A stretch of DNA of 64,000 nucleotides, from positions 3,100,001 to 3,164,000 of the forward strand of contig CAUWAG010000012.1 of the NCBI GenBank assembly GCA_963556695.1. Reading direction: 5' to 3'. The stretch comes from Anthostomella pinea (taxonomy: Eukaryota > Ascomycota > Sordariomycetes > Xylariales > Xylariaceae). The position numbers were made by a program, and so were the translations under genes. This document shows positions 1 through 12,545 of this stretch, one piece after another. Position 1 is the stretch's first letter. Each line of letters starts with the position of its first letter. Below the pieces are notes generated by a model, which did no database searches, was not told the origin of the DNA, and was given only the letters and a program-made list of their open reading frames with translations.

Positions 1-992
1 CAATTTCCTTAGGGCGAGGACTGGAAATCGCTTCGCAAACGCTTCAACCCCGGCTTTGCGCCTTAACATCTCCTGAAACTGCTCCCCTCCATCATTGACA
101 AGGCCTTCCTCTTCCTTTATCACCTCGACAATGCCTCACGCTCCGGGGATGAGTTTTCGCTTTAAGATCTTTCCACGAAGCTGACATTCGACGTCATTGG
201 GCGTGTGGTTCTCGATATTGATATGGTTAGTGGTCCCTGACTCACGTGGTAGATTTATGGTCCTAACTCAGAGCACTGTGCCCAGACTGATAACCCAACC
301 TATCTCATGCGTGTCTTCCACGAGCTTATCCAAGCCTATGCCGACGAGCAGGTCCAACTGCCCTGGTGGTACACGCCACGGGTAGAATGGAAGCGCCATA
401 ATCTCGCGAAGCGAGCCAGAGGCACCCTCAAGTCCATCGTCCGTGAGAGATATGCAGAGCTCGGCCAGGCCGCCAAGTCCCGCAGCATTCTCTCCATGAG
501 CCTCCACGGTATCGAAGAATTGAATGCTAAGACGGTCGACGTGACCTGCGATCATTTGAGTACTTTCCTTTTTGCTGGCCATGATACAACCAGTATCACA
601 CTGGCCTGGGCGTTCTATGAACTGTCGCACACATCCCATGCACTTCGAGCCGTTCGCGCCGAGTTGAATGAACTCTTTGGCCCAGAGGCTGCATCGGTCA
701 AGAGCTCGCCACGATAGAGACACGCGTCGTACTCGCGTTAGCGGTGCGGCGTTATAACTTTACAAAGGTTGGCATTGGAGCAGCGTGGCCTGGTGAAGCC
801 ACCGGACAGCAACCCGAGGTAGGCGAGCACAGCCAATACAAGGTAGAGAAGGAGATGTATATGGTGAGTTCGCCCACGCGAGGCCTCTGTGACTGGGCTG
901 GTAAGGTCCTCCAGGCTAACAAATATCAGAAGATGCAAGTGACTGCGAAGCCGGTCGACGGCATGATGATGAAGGTGAGGATCGTCACCTAG
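1..992 (+). pseudogene. Cytochrome P450 remnant, 5' truncated by window edge and internally deleted
   Basis: Reading from the left edge gives a P450 helix-C type stretch (W-K-x-x-R-K-R-F-N-P-G-F-A), then a TAA stop at 64-66 and another in-frame TAA at 163-165. After a likely intron the frame resumes and reaches an intact I-helix motif FAGHDTTS at about 571-594. The frame then ends at 717. A last piece (about 744-990) reads K-x-Q-V-T-A-K-P-V-D-G-M, the usual P450 C-terminal tail. The K-helix ExxR and the heme-binding FxxGxRxCxG region that should lie between the I-helix and the tail are absent, so a few hundred bases have been lost. Without the heme cysteine it cannot be an active monooxygenase. 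The spacing and tail recall CYP59/StcS-like fungal P450s, but this subfamily guess is weak. Confidence 0.85.
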
Positions 993-2572
993 AACAGAAG
1001 TGAAGAGACGAAAGGAAGAAGAGGTCTGCAGTTATCTGGACCCCAATGCCCCATTGAAATTCGGGCAGAGTTCATAACAAATGAGTTGTTTTGGCGAAGT
1101 TAAACGAGGAGCGGTCGAACCTTTACTTGAAAGATATTGCTCGTGGCGTTTTTAGTTCTATGGGCTTGGTGTATAGCTTGAGGGAGTTGTTGTTTGGTGT
1201 GCCATTGGGGCGTTCATGTCTCTACACCCTTGCGGCCAGATAATTTGAGCACAGAATAAGTCATTGTACATTTACAACTTACTCATAAGCATACGGATTT
1301 CACTCGGCGCTCTACACCAACAGATCCATGCTTCAAGCCCTCCTCTTCTGTCTTCTTCCAACCCAAGAGACTTTACTGCACTGCAGTGTCGGCCTTCCTA
1401 CCTGTAGTCTGCCACTGCAATCTCTATTCTGCATCACGGGCCCAAAAGGACCCTTTGGCCCACCAGTAACCCAACCACCGCCCTTCAGTGAGTTCCAGGC
1501 CGCGAAGCCTCTCAACCCCAAACTGACGCTCCCATCTTAACTTATAGGCCAGACACTGACTGTAACATCATCAAGCATGTGTAAAGTGCAGTTGATGCTG
1601 TGCGCGCACCACGGGCGGCGCATCCACGGCATGGAATTGCGTCGTTGCCAGCCGCTGGTCGACCGGGGCTACAACCTCCAATCCGGTGTCTACTGGGTCC
1701 AGAATTTGATTCTCTCGCAAGATGAAGGGTGCGAGGGCTTCACTTTCCCGGATCCCCCGACTATAACCCTGCGATGCCCGCCATTTCAGCCCGATACCGT
1801 CGACGACGTCCCATTCTCGTATGATACCGTCAACGACTGGTCCATGGAAAAGACGCAGTGGTAAGAGTGTGCCGCATCTGCTATTGGGTTTCTTTGAGAT
1901 GGCTGCGAGGCGACTGTGGGTTTTTACGGTTCGGAGACGCGCTGGCGATTTGGGGCGAACCTTGCGGCTCGTGCCTGGCAATGGGAAGGACCGCCGGCCA
2001 TAGATCATCGGACTACACTTGGAGGCTCATTGATATACTGGAGGGAGGGACAGGTGACTGTGTGACTGGGTGTCTGCAGCATTGGCATCTGCAGAGAGCA
2101 TGTCTCTTACGTAGCCTGTATGTAGGCATGTGGTACTAGGCCAACATTGCAGAACTATCAGGTTTGCCACCAGCGAATCGGACGTGGCACCGTCGTTGTC
2201 ACTCACAAATTTTCAGTTTGGAGAGAACGTGAAGAGTCGTCCCCTTATAAACGTTTCGTAGCGGTCCCCGCTGATACGTTACCGCGTTTTAGACCGTTTC
2301 TACTAGAAGCCGTTGAAAGTGTTAGCAAGCAAGCCACTCGAGACCAAAGTTCATAAAAACTGCTACTCTCTGAGTCACGCATATTTAAGACACGGCGTCT
2401 TTGGAACAAGCTCAAATTCTCCTCTGCGACGAAGCATGGAAGCTACGGCGAATCGCAATACGAATCAGCCATGTTGGCTCTTTCCACTTCAACTATGGTA
2501 TTGGTCGCTCCTATGGCAACTCAGATATCCCCATATCTAGTGGCGTTGCTGACAACCTCAGGCTTTATTGCC
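993..2572. other. Intergenic stretch with no recognised gene
   Basis: Nothing here matches a family I know. The only ORF with a protein-like look is on the plus strand at 1577-1864 (95 codons, cysteines near both ends). Its last codons run into a GTAAGAGTGT that could be an intron donor, but I found no convincing downstream exon. The rest is short unconnected ORFs. Confidence 0.5.
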
Positions 2573-5500
2573 TCAGCCTGACATCTGACAGGCAATATGC
2601 GGGCCGCCGGAACTCACGATGGCGCGCTCAATGCAGCCATCTTTGAAGCCCCCGAGAACGAAACTCGCCCAGCCATCGCGTGCGTTTGCGTCGTAGTTCC
2701 AGCCGCTGAAACCACCGCATCCATCCTCTTCGTGCTTGAGCGAGGCTCCTCCATCGGTGACCCAGGCATTGCACCCAACGACGTTGAATTCCACTAGGTA
2801 TCCGTGGCCAACCCCATAGCACTCAACTGCAGGAGGTGGAGGTGGTGGTGCAGCTGACGTGGTAGGGGTCGGTGTTGGTGTGGTCGACATGCCTGGGTCG
2901 CTGACTCCCAGCACTGAGCTTAGGGCTGAGCCTATGTCAAAGGCACTGGAGGTAGTTGAGCTGCTTGAGCTGCTTGAGCTCGTGGTGCTCGAGGTGCTCG
3001 TGGCAGTTGAGCTGTCCGTGGTCACAGTACTGGAGGTAGTTGAGCTGTCCGAGCTCGTAGTCACAGTACTGAAGGTAGTCGGGCCGTCCGAACTCGACGT
3101 GGAAGAGCTAGAGGCCACACACAGCATCCCGTCTGCTCTTGCTGAGATCGGCTCGGGACCGCAGTACGGAACCGGCTCCCCACGGCCCATGTTGTACGCA
3201 ACGTTGATAGTCGCAGGAATCGGGTACAGCCACAAACCTCCATCTGAGGGGTCTTTCTTCTTGTCATCCGTGACTCGCTGGAACGACTTCTCAGCAAGGT
3301 ATTTCTTCATTCGCTTGGCGACCGAGTTGCCGTTGTCGTAGTCGTTGTCTTGGAAGTCGAACATGCCAACACCCTCATGCAGCGTCAGGTAATACGCCAC
3401 GAGGCCCGCCACCGACGGCGCCGCGACGCTGGTCCCGAACTTCACATCTGTCACTCCAGTGGCGTCGTACGTCAGGACCTGCTTGCCCTGAGAGTAGAGC
3501 GTCAATGACCCCCGGGGCTGGCTCTGGTCGTCGGCGAAGTTGCCCTCGGGTGACGTCGTCTTGTAGAGCGAGCCCTGGGCGGTGGTCGCGCCGACGGTGA
3601 TCAGCGCATTGTCAACAGTACCAAGCCGCTGGGGCCATTGATCGCCGAGGAACGCGTCAAACATGCCGGTGGCCTGGTTGACGCCGCGGTTTCCGGCCGC
3701 TGTGACTACGGTCGCTCCGAGCTTCTCTAGTCGGGTGATGTACTCGCTCGTGACGTCGTCGAATTTCTGTCGCTCCGCGGCATCAGCGTTCCGCACGACC
3801 GTGGATACCGTCCAGAGAATGACACTTCTTGGACCTGGTATGCCATCGAGGGTGATGGCGTCGAGGACTCGGTCCATCCCGGCTTTGAAGCCGGATAGTG
3901 TTATTCTGCTGGGGTAGAGACCCCCATTGAAATTGTATACGTTTTGGGACTTGACTAAGCCGCTGGTGGTTAGTAGTTGCTCTCTTCTAGGTTCCCCTAG
4001 GGGTCGCAGGTCGTGTTGCAGGAGTAAGCGACCCAAATTGAACCGCACAGCCCCTGAGCGACGGAAAAGGGGTAAAAGGAATCCTGGGTACTACTCACTG
4101 AGAAACAGATTCGCGTTTGGTGCCACCCCCGTCAGCGAACCGCCGGCGATGCAAGAAACAGCTGTACCGTGCCCCTTGAGGGCTGTGTACATACCGAAGA
4201 ATACCACAGGGTCAATTGTGATATCCCGCATATCGTCATCGTCCGCGTAGGTCATTCCGTCCTCGAGGTCCTCTTTGCTCAGTTCTGGCAGGGTGTAATC
4301 GTTCGGCACGACGTAAGTCCTGATCTCCCTGCCTGCCTGGTGCTGCTCATCGGAATTCAGCTCATGGGCAACATTGTCGATATTGAAGCCACCGTCCAGG
4401 ATGAAGATCCAGGACCCCTTCCCGCCAGAATCATCAGCGATGTATGGCTGCGTCGTCGGATCCGTGCCGAAGACTGAACTCAGGATCTTCAGATGATTTG
4501 GAGCAAAGGGATTCGTTACCAACGCGCGGCCGCTGAGATGTCGTGGTTCCTGCGCAGTGCCCTTCTTCGCATCTATAAATGCCTTGGTCGAGTGGTTGAC
4601 CGGCAACGTCGATGCGTCATATGATAACGTATCATCCTCGTCGTAGAGTGGAACTCCCAAGTCCGCATTCTCGATCAGGGGGCCCTGGTCATACGTTGGG
4701 TCCTGAGTATCTGAGAATGTTGGCCTTTTCGTCACGAAGTTGACTATCGGTAGGTACTTGATCATCTCCGCGATGGACTGGTTCATGGCAACGTAGTAGG
4801 CGGGAGCAACATCGGGATACCAGGAGTTGATTCCTATTGAGCGTCCCTCAACATCGGTGGTAGTGACATACTTCAGAGCGTTGAACTGAGTGACGGTGGT
4901 GCCAGCTTTGCACTGAATGTAGTAGAACGAAGCATCCGACTGTCTTGGGCGTTTCTCCTCTTCGGGTGGATTGTCGCCACTATAGTCAAAAAAAAGCAAT
5001 GACAGTCTAGATGCGTACCGAACCGCAACTCTCAGGCCCCACTACAGTGAGAAATGAAAATAAGTCCATACTTCTTCTAGCTGTTCGAGAAATTGGAAGT
5101 AAAGAAATGGGTAACGTCCGCGGAAAAGGGCAAAAGCGGCCGCTCAGCGTCTGCACTTGTCGACTTGCTCTCGAAACTTGATTGAAATCGGAAAGGAATG
5201 AATCAGAGGGAAACTCACAATACCGCCTGCAAGAGGTGCCATAATGGGCAAAATAGGCCTTGTTCTCGCGAGCGTAATCAACGCGCGACCACCGGCGGTG
5301 ATACCGGTGATGTCAGCCAGGTTGGTAAACTGTTGCCAAGAGTTCTCCGCTCTTGCGATTCCGCTGCCAAGCTCATTGATTATATCGGCATCCAGGGACT
5401 GCAGGACCGCAGGTGTTGATCGGAGCGACTCAATCGCGCTGCTGAGGTCCGCGCCCAGGGTGCCCAGGTTTTGCCTCAGCTGAAAGATGTTGTTCTGGAC

Positions 5501-7263
5501 CGATTTCAGGACTTCCAGCTCGACGTCTCCTGCCTCGAGGTCAACAAGGCCAGAGGCTGCGTCGTAACCGATTTGCGCTATGCCCCCGCCGACAGCGCTT
5601 ATGAGACATCCGAAAAGACCGAAGAGACTTGATCCACAACCACTTCCCCCTCCACCGCCACCGCCTCCGCCTCCGCCTCCGCCTCCTGAAGTAGTTATAA
5701 GTGCAAATGCTCTGATGATCTCATCATGGGACATGTCGTTGCGGATGCCGCGGGAAGTCCATTTGGCAATCCAGCCGCCTTGCGTTTCTTCAGGGGAGCT
5801 AGACACGTCTTCGGGTAGATGGAAAATCAGCCCGTGAACGACAAGCCGATCGCAATAAAGGGTTCCTTCCCATTGACCGTCGGAAAGCAGGATGGAAACG
5901 GGCTCAGGGTTCGTCTCGCAGGGCGGAACGACATAGCTTGTGTTGTCGAAGAAGACACGGACGAGCGGGACTGGCATGAGCGAGGCCGCCGGTAGGAGCG
6001 TTCCTGCGTACCCTGAGGTCATGGTGGACGTGAACGGAGCAGGCCACGTGCCAGAAGGCGTGATTGGAGGGATGGTGGTGGTGCCCACACCCAATAGAGT
6101 CAATGTCGTCCCGAATTCGGGATCGAAACTCACTGTGGTCTGTTGCCCGCTCGGGAGGGCGATGACCGTGGTAGCCACCGATATGGTAGTAAATGCTCCG
6201 GTCGAATTTGGAGAGACTGCTTCGGTTGATGTGGTGGTCCCACCTGGAGAAGCTACATCCGTCGATGTCGTGCTCGCAATGCCTGTGGGTGATGTTGTAG
6301 TTGCTAGAGACGTCCCTGGTACGCTTCCGGTAGAGGAGAGCGACTGGACTGGTGGAGACGCCGAAATTGATGTAGCTGGCGCGGATGCCGATATGGTAGT
6401 GAGACCAATCCCAGGCAGTGACAAGGCAGTCGTCTGTCCCAGACTCAGCGAGATCGTCGTTTGCTGGCCGCCCGGGAGTGGGATAATTGTCTCTTCCTCA
6501 GAACCAGGGCCCACGAGAGTAGTCAGTAATCCGGCAGGCAATGGGATGATGGTAGTCGCGTCCACCTCGATCGTAATTGTTGACGGACCAATGCCTGGAA
6601 TGGAAATCGTGGTGACAATGGCAGACACAATAGGGGTGAAGGTGCTACTCTGGCTACTTGTACTGGAAGAAGACGATGCATCTTGAGAACTGGCAGGCAC
6701 TGTACTTGTCGTCGAGTCCAATGTCGCAGTAGCCCCGGCTGAGGTCGTAGAAGTGGGAAACCAGGATGAAGGCGAGCTTCTGAAATTTGCACTGGTCTGA
6801 GTAGGCGAGACAAGTGTCTGCTGAGACCCAGAAGATCCAGGACTGCTACTTGGTCCGACCCCGGCGGAGACTGTGGCCGTAGTACTGGCTAGCACCGTGG
6901 TCAAAGACGACGGAGTGAACGGGTGCACGGCGGTGTCACCGGTCATGGAGCAGACGGACATGTCAGTCGTACTGGATACAGTGATTGAGCCCAGGCAATG
7001 GGTGTCCGAGGGACCAGTGGTGGTACATCCAGGAGTGGTGAAGATATACCAGAAGAACTTCGCAGAAGGTGAAGGTAGTAACTGAATCTATCTGACCTAG
7101 AGATTCACGAAGTCAGTTCCCGAAATTCGTGGAGCACGACCATCGCACACGTACCACTCATTCCGGAGCCGGTGGGTGCAGGACTGGCTTCGTGGTCGCC
7201 AGCAGCAAGAAGGCTGTTTGCCATCGCTACTCCGAGGAGCAACGAAAGCAAGAACCTCTTCAT
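2573..7263 (-). CDS. Large secreted subtilisin-like serine protease (S8 family) with Ser/Thr-rich N-terminal stalk
   Basis: Four-exon minus-strand gene of about 1,430 codons. Exon 1 (7263 to about 7150) starts MKRFLLSLLLG and encodes a signal peptide. Exon 2 (about 7090-5219) encodes a long Thr/Ser/Pro/Gly stalk, a run of about 14 glycines, then a helical segment. Exon 3 (5041-4099) holds the catalytic Asp (FILDGGFN) and His (GHGTAVSC). Exon 4 (3954-2573) holds the catalytic Ser (GTSVAAPS), a second Ser/Thr stalk, a Pro run and a Cys-containing C-terminal domain of about 80 residues. The introns 5218-5042 and 4098-3955 have good GT/AG signals and keep frame; the first intron is certain in place but its exact ends are not (the strong GTACGT donor does not join in frame). 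Predicted extracellular or wall-attached protease. The order stalk, helical domain, protease, stalk is unusual; most fungal subtilases are 380-900 residues with an I9 propeptide, which I do not see. Confidence 0.85.
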
Positions 7264-10020
7264 ACTGCGTGGTGTAATTCGTTCAGTACTCGGTGATTCT
7301 TTGACTGTTGCATTCAAAGGTTGCGGGGATGGAGAAGATGTTCTTCGAGAATGGATGTGTGTGAGAGAAGCGGGAAGTGGGAAGTGTATTATGTGAGAGG
7401 CAGAGAATTCGGTAGAGACAGAAAAATCGTCGTGCGGGCGAATTTGGTTGAGCAGAGATGCTGGCTTAGGCGGGCAAGCTGCGCACGGACCGTTACCAGT
7501 AGGAAATCACTCCGGGGTGCAATTCACACAAACCGTGAGCCTTTCACAGGACGCATTGAAACCAAATTTAACAGTTTGAGGAAGGTGCGGTTGACACTCA
7601 AAGACAGGGGGGGCTCCTTCCATCTGCGAGAACGGCGGTCACAAAGTTGCACACTCAGACCAATCAGGCATTTGTATATGTACAGCAAGTTTGGTTGTGA
7701 CATGAAATACTAACGATAGCCTCCAGTGGCCAGACCGACAGTGGACTAGCAGACACCATCTTTACAATTTGTCTTTTCAAAGGTGAGATGCATCTCAGTG
7801 TACCCACGCTTCACATTGCCCACGTCAATTCGCCAGGGAAGCATAGCAACATCTTGAACTCCTCCGTTGTATTGGTCACTGGTGGCCTGTGAAGACTAGC
7901 ATGGCATTGAAGATGGTCGACATCAATCTGTTTGGCAATCAAGGTTATCATTTTGGCCGGCTTTATCACGATTGTGTCATGCCCTATGGTCTACTATCCA
8001 ATATTCCCAGAGCCCTGTAATGGCTACGTATATTCAAATAATGTCTTCCCCTCAGAGGAAGGGCAATATGGGAGAATCATGCATCGTTTCTGGGACACTG
8101 CAAGCATTGAGACCGCGAGTGAAGTCGCTTAACAGTTTTCCTCAAACGACACATGCTCTATGTTGCTCCTTGTAGTTGTCTCTACTGGTGGCTCAGTTGT
8201 CGAAAGGACTAGGCTGGTGATAAGTAGATGGGGTCTTCTAAACTGTGTTGAGGTCAACTTGAGGACCTTGAGATATTTAGTATGGACAGCATGAAGTACT
8301 CTCCAATACGAGGTTCAGAGGTCGTAAATAGTCTTTGCGAGTCGGAACAATGTTTAAAGTCTCCCAATGTAGACATATAAACCATGGTGGCATTGGTGGA
8401 TCATCCTTTGGCCCAACTTCACCCCGTTGAACGTCCTCTGTGTACAGCGACTGGATAAGCTCCAAAGTAGCGTGCCGGTGCACGCGGAGTTGCGGAAGCC
8501 CTAAGAGAACAACTTGACCTTTTAAAGGTGACTCAAAGTATGGGTAGGATGAGGGAAGATCTTGATAGGTGATGGAAGGGAAGACATCGTCGAATCGGAG
8601 TATTAGTCACCCTTCGTAAATCTCCGTCCGGCATGCCTCTGTCAACTCTTGGACATTTGCTATGAAAGCAATATTAACCTAGATCAAGCAGGCTAATCCG
8701 ATGAGCCATATTAGATACTTATTATAAAGTGATTATTCCACTTACAATATATGCACCTTTGACTTTGCTAACGAGGGCTGTATGGAGCGTCTCAGAGGTC
8801 CAGTGCATCCGTTGGTGGTGCAAGAACTTTCAATAAGTTACCCTTTAGTGCGATCGAACACGCAACGTGGCAACAATCGTCATCGATGAACGACAAGGGG
8901 AGTGCTTGTTTCGAAGGAGTGAAGGAAGCCGCTTGGGGTGATGAGGATCACGACACCCTGGCCAGGTTCCCATGTCTCCGCTCCGTCACATCATCGGCCA
9001 GGAAGGTATCTAACTATAGTCCTCAGGCAATCACGGCTTCTCTAAATCACTGGTGTGAAATTGAAACATATTAATCTGCGCTCCTGGTGTTCCTGCTCTA
9101 TATCTAAGCGGCCGATGGCGGGTACTTTGACGATCGTGGCCCGCCCAAGACCAGGATCGACAACCTACCCGGTATGCACTTCTAGGGCAGTTGCTGGCAA
9201 ATGCTTGCCGTGGTACATCATATGATTCCCATTCTATTGGAGCCGTGACCGGTGCTTCCTACTGGATTTTGGCCGGTCTGTAGAGAAGGCCGACGTCTAC
9301 AGCTGGAATTTCAACACTCGACGCCACTCTGCCCCTTTCGAAACCCATCCGGCAGACAGCAACGTGAAACAAAACTCTATACTCGCGTTCGGCCGCCTGA
9401 TGAGGGCAGGGGTTCTGGACCCTTCACGATCCGGCCAAACCCCATTGAAAATGACGTTGCGCCAGGCGTACTCAATCGCCCTCCCCGAACTTTCTGGTCC
9501 GGGGTTCATACCTAAATGCTCCTTCGTGCGGATCCGGGCCACGCAATACGATCCTGGGAACGATCCTTTCGGCGCCACCGAAAGGTTCTCATACTCAATA
9601 ACTGACCTTTCGCCAATAATAGAGACGATGGCTGCGGTACCTTACCTTGCTTGCCCAGCAGGTAGCGGTATAATATGCTCCACCGCCGGTCTGTTTGGAG
9701 TCGAGGCGAACCGGCGTCCCCACGGCGACACGTACTCGAGTGCGGAACATTCACGTAAGGAGGCGAAAAGCCAGCGCGGTTCCCACGTGTATAGTCGCCT
9801 CTGACGTACGTACCTACCAGCCAGGGTATATATCAATCTTGCCTTCTGCCAAGCTGAGACTGCATCCGATCCCAACCCGACATTGAACCAGAAGGATTAG
9901 GTAAACCCAGGCGGTCTCTGACATCTGTGAGGGAAGCATCGATCGCATCCGACCAACGTCTTCCACTCAACCCGCCTCGCACTCTTGCCGGAATCGAGAC
10001 ACCAAACTCAACAATTTACC
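7264..10020. other. Long intergenic region with no recognised gene
   Basis: About 2.75 kb between the subtilase start and the next plus-strand gene. ORFs are short (up to 146 codons at 9364-9804, plus strand) and none matches a family I recognise. The first few hundred bases should hold the subtilase promoter, and the last few hundred that of the secreted protein at 10021. No repeat or RNA gene was seen. Confidence 0.5.
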
Positions 10021-11100
10021 ATGCATATTTTTATCGTCGCGATAGTCATGACGGCGGCCGTATTCCAGGGCAGCTCTGCGGCTCCTCATCACCCCGTCTA
10101 TCCCGCTCGCTACCACCAGAGAAGCCCTGCTGCTACGAATCTACCCGGCAAACAGCCGTGGCGGCCAGAGTGGCCTCATCCCCCAAAGGGCTGGGGCGAC
10201 AGCAAGAGAGACTATCCAGTCCAGCCTCAACCGACGGGCGGCTACGCGTATCAACCGTATCAAGCAACGGGCGGCTACACGGCTCAACCAACGGGGTATC
10301 TCGGTAGTGGTAGCAACGCATACGGATCCCAATCATCCCAAGTCCCGGCCCAATCATCTCAAGTCCTGGCTGGTAACAATCCATACGGATACCAAGCGTC
10401 CCAAACCCCGGCTAGCACCGAGCCTCAAGCGACGACAGCGCCCGACAGTGCAAGCAGTGAAGCCGGCGATGCTAGCCGTACCGCCATGATTGAAAGCAGT
10501 TTCACCTCCATTACTAACGTCCACAGCGGCGACGTTGGTAACCTCGTCGGCGAAGAAGACCTTCCGCACATGCCTGAGCTGGCTATACCCACGATACCCA
10601 CGATCAACACCCTATCATGGCCTACGACCTTGCCTCTGCCTACAGGCGTCAACCTACCAATCCCGCCAACAAGGCCATTTCCCTCGGGCGGCTGGGGACA
10701 CGCCTCATCCGCATCAAGCCAGCCACCTGTGCCCCAGCCCACGGGTAGTAGCCCCGGAGCCCAGACGACTGGGTATCCCAGCAGTGGTGATAATCTCCCT
10801 GCCGCGGACGAGAAGCGAGATGGTCTCCCCAGCGACAATGGCCACCGCCCCGGCGATCAAGACAGCGCTCCCGCCAGCGGCGACGACCACTCGCGGTGGT
10901 CCCATCCCCTCCCACCGACGGCATGGTTACCTCGCCATCCGCCCGAGCCGCCGTCGTCTCACCCACGCCGGTCGCCTTCCGATGGCAGGCCTCGTTTCCT
11001 ACCACCGCGGTCGTCGTGGCCTCATCCGGCTGGGCCCGTGATGCGGCGAAGTCGTGAACTCCATCGGAAAGACACGAAAACTTCACTGTACCAATTTTGA
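10021..11100 (+). CDS. Secreted Pro/Gln/Ser/Gly-rich low-complexity protein
   Basis: Uninterrupted ORF of 359 codons from the ATG at 10021. An upstream in-frame ATG at 9985 exists, but only the 10021 start gives a clean signal peptide (MHIFIVAIVMTAAVFQG then SSA-A). The mature part is low complexity: Tyr/Gly/Gln-rich repeats of the type P-T-G-G-Y-x-x-Q-P near residues 70-105, S-Q-V-P/L-A repeats, then Pro-rich stretches. No catalytic domain is visible. The last 65 codons (from about 10905) are Pro/Arg/His-rich. A second plus frame there (ending S-G-W-A-R-D-A-A-K-S at about 11055) looks at least as protein-like, so the true C-terminus may come from an intron or a frameshift. Likely a wall-associated or effector-like secreted protein; function unknown. 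Confidence 0.6.
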   Translation: MHIFIVAIVMTAAVFQGSSAAPHHPVYPARYHQRSPAATNLPGKQPWRPEWPHPPKGWGDSKRDYPVQPQPTGGYAYQPYQATGGYTAQPTGYLGSGSNAYGSQSSQVPAQSSQVLAGNNPYGYQASQTPASTEPQATTAPDSASSEAGDASRTAMIESSFTSITNVHSGDVGNLVGEEDLPHMPELAIPTIPTINTLSWPTTLPLPTGVNLPIPPTRPFPSGGWGHASSASSQPPVPQPTGSSPGAQTTGYPSSGDNLPAADEKRDGLPSDNGHRPGDQDSAPASGDDHSRWSHPLPPTAWLPRHPPEPPSSHPRRSPSDGRPRFLPPRSSWPHPAGPVMRRSRELHRKDTKTSLYQF

Positions 11101-11801
11101 TACCCCCAACATTCACTTCAGCGTTTTTATGATAGGGCGAAGAGCGCCCACGATATAGACAAAATACACACAAGATTTTTAGACACTTGCTTAGGGATGC
11201 TTTTTGCTGTGATTGCGTGTGTTTGTGTTACGTACCATTGAAGATAGAGGTGTCGTTAGCTACTAACTATGATTTAAGGGGACCGGGCTCTGATGAAGGC
11301 GATTACAGAATGAGGTCAGTAGCCGACTGTGCGCATTAACTGGCGCGATACTAGCAACAAGTGATTTTCGGCGTTGTAATGACAACGCAGGGCTGGAGAC
11401 CAGGGCATCGATTCGGGATGGTTTAATGTGGTTTCCCAGCGCAGCTTGAAGCACTGATGCGGCAGAACAACATCTGCACAACATTCATGAGATGGCTGGG
11501 GTTAGTTACTCCTACGCTGAAAAACAGACTTTTCGGGTACGTTCCCATTGAAATGAGACGTGTGGTGAGTAACTAGAAGCGGGCAGAGGTCACGACCAAA
11601 ATGTTCCGGAAGTGGCGCGGAAGAACAGCGGAATAATATGGGAAAGCGACGGCGCCCCCTACACACAAGCTTGGGAGGGCAGCTTTTGGAACACACGTGT
11701 CTCTTGCCCACATTTTCCAAAGTTGCTTTAAGTAATCCCTTACGGCTCGCCAACCATCATGTAAACAACATTCATCCCCTCAACGCTGACATGAAGCGGA
11801 A
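11101..11801. other. Intergenic, nothing recognised
   Basis: About 700 bp with only short overlapping ORFs on both strands and no family match or repeat. Confidence 0.5.
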
Positions 11802-12545
11802 TCACAGTACTCCGACCCGGTCCCGCGTCCACGGTGCCTCCCACATCTTCTTCTGGCCGTCGACGACGTTGAGCCGCGCGTACCCGGCGGCAGCGTTGCC
11901 GCAGGAAGGCGCCACGCGCGTCCAGTCGCAGTCGGCGTCCATGGCCATGTCGTTGCGCGGGCAGAAGAGCCCGCCAGGTCGGGTGGAGGTGCTCGGCGGC
12001 GTACCGCAGTTGGCCACGCAGCTCGCTTCGCTGCCGAGCTCGGAGACGCATTGCAGGGCGTAGCCGAGGATGGGCTTGGAATAGGGGAACGTGGGCCCCT
12101 TGCCATCGTCGTCGAGAGCGGCGGCTTTGGCTCGCTTGACGGCTTCGGCTTGCACGGCTGCGGTGTCGTAGTCGTCGCCTCTCTCTTGCACGAGCGACCT
12201 AAACTCGGCGGCAGCCACCTGCGGCGGCTTCATAACTGTGGCGTCCCGCCCTTCCGTCTGCGTCCGGACCGCGTATCCAAGCGCCTGGTGCCCGTAGTTC
12301 CTCCTGGCGAGATCCGAGTTCTACGCGTTTCATGAACGTGTTAGCCCAGGCCGAGAAGACAAAATCATGCTCGCGGCCAGCTGGTAGCGGTACGCGTCGA
12401 GGAACTTGTGGAAGGGCTCCTGGGGTCCCATGTTGTGCCATTCAAGGGGGGACTTCTGAGTCGCTGATATGCCCGGCTTGCTCTTTTGAGAGCTTCGGGA
12501 ACTTGGCGAGGTCGAGTGTCTTTCGGCCTCGAACTGCTAGATGTG
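11802..12545 (-). pseudogene. Frameshifted remnant of an unrecognised protein gene
   Basis: The minus strand shows protein-like sequence that continues only by switching frame three times within about 200 bp. The first switch is at a run of six C (minus strand) near 12450, the next near 12360, the last near 12325. Pieces in order: F-P-K-L-S-K-E-Q-A-G-H, then E-W-H-N-M-G-P-Q-E-P-F-H-K-F-L-D-A-Y, then F-S-A-W-A-N-T-F-M-K, then an open stretch to the stop at 11802 with several cysteines near its end. Frame switches that close do not fit introns, so this reads as a decayed gene or a poorly assembled stretch. I do not recognise the family. Confidence 0.5.

Noticed and set aside
5580..5837. Plus-strand ORF with a polyproline run
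   Set aside because: Reverse reading of the polyglycine tract of the subtilase gene.
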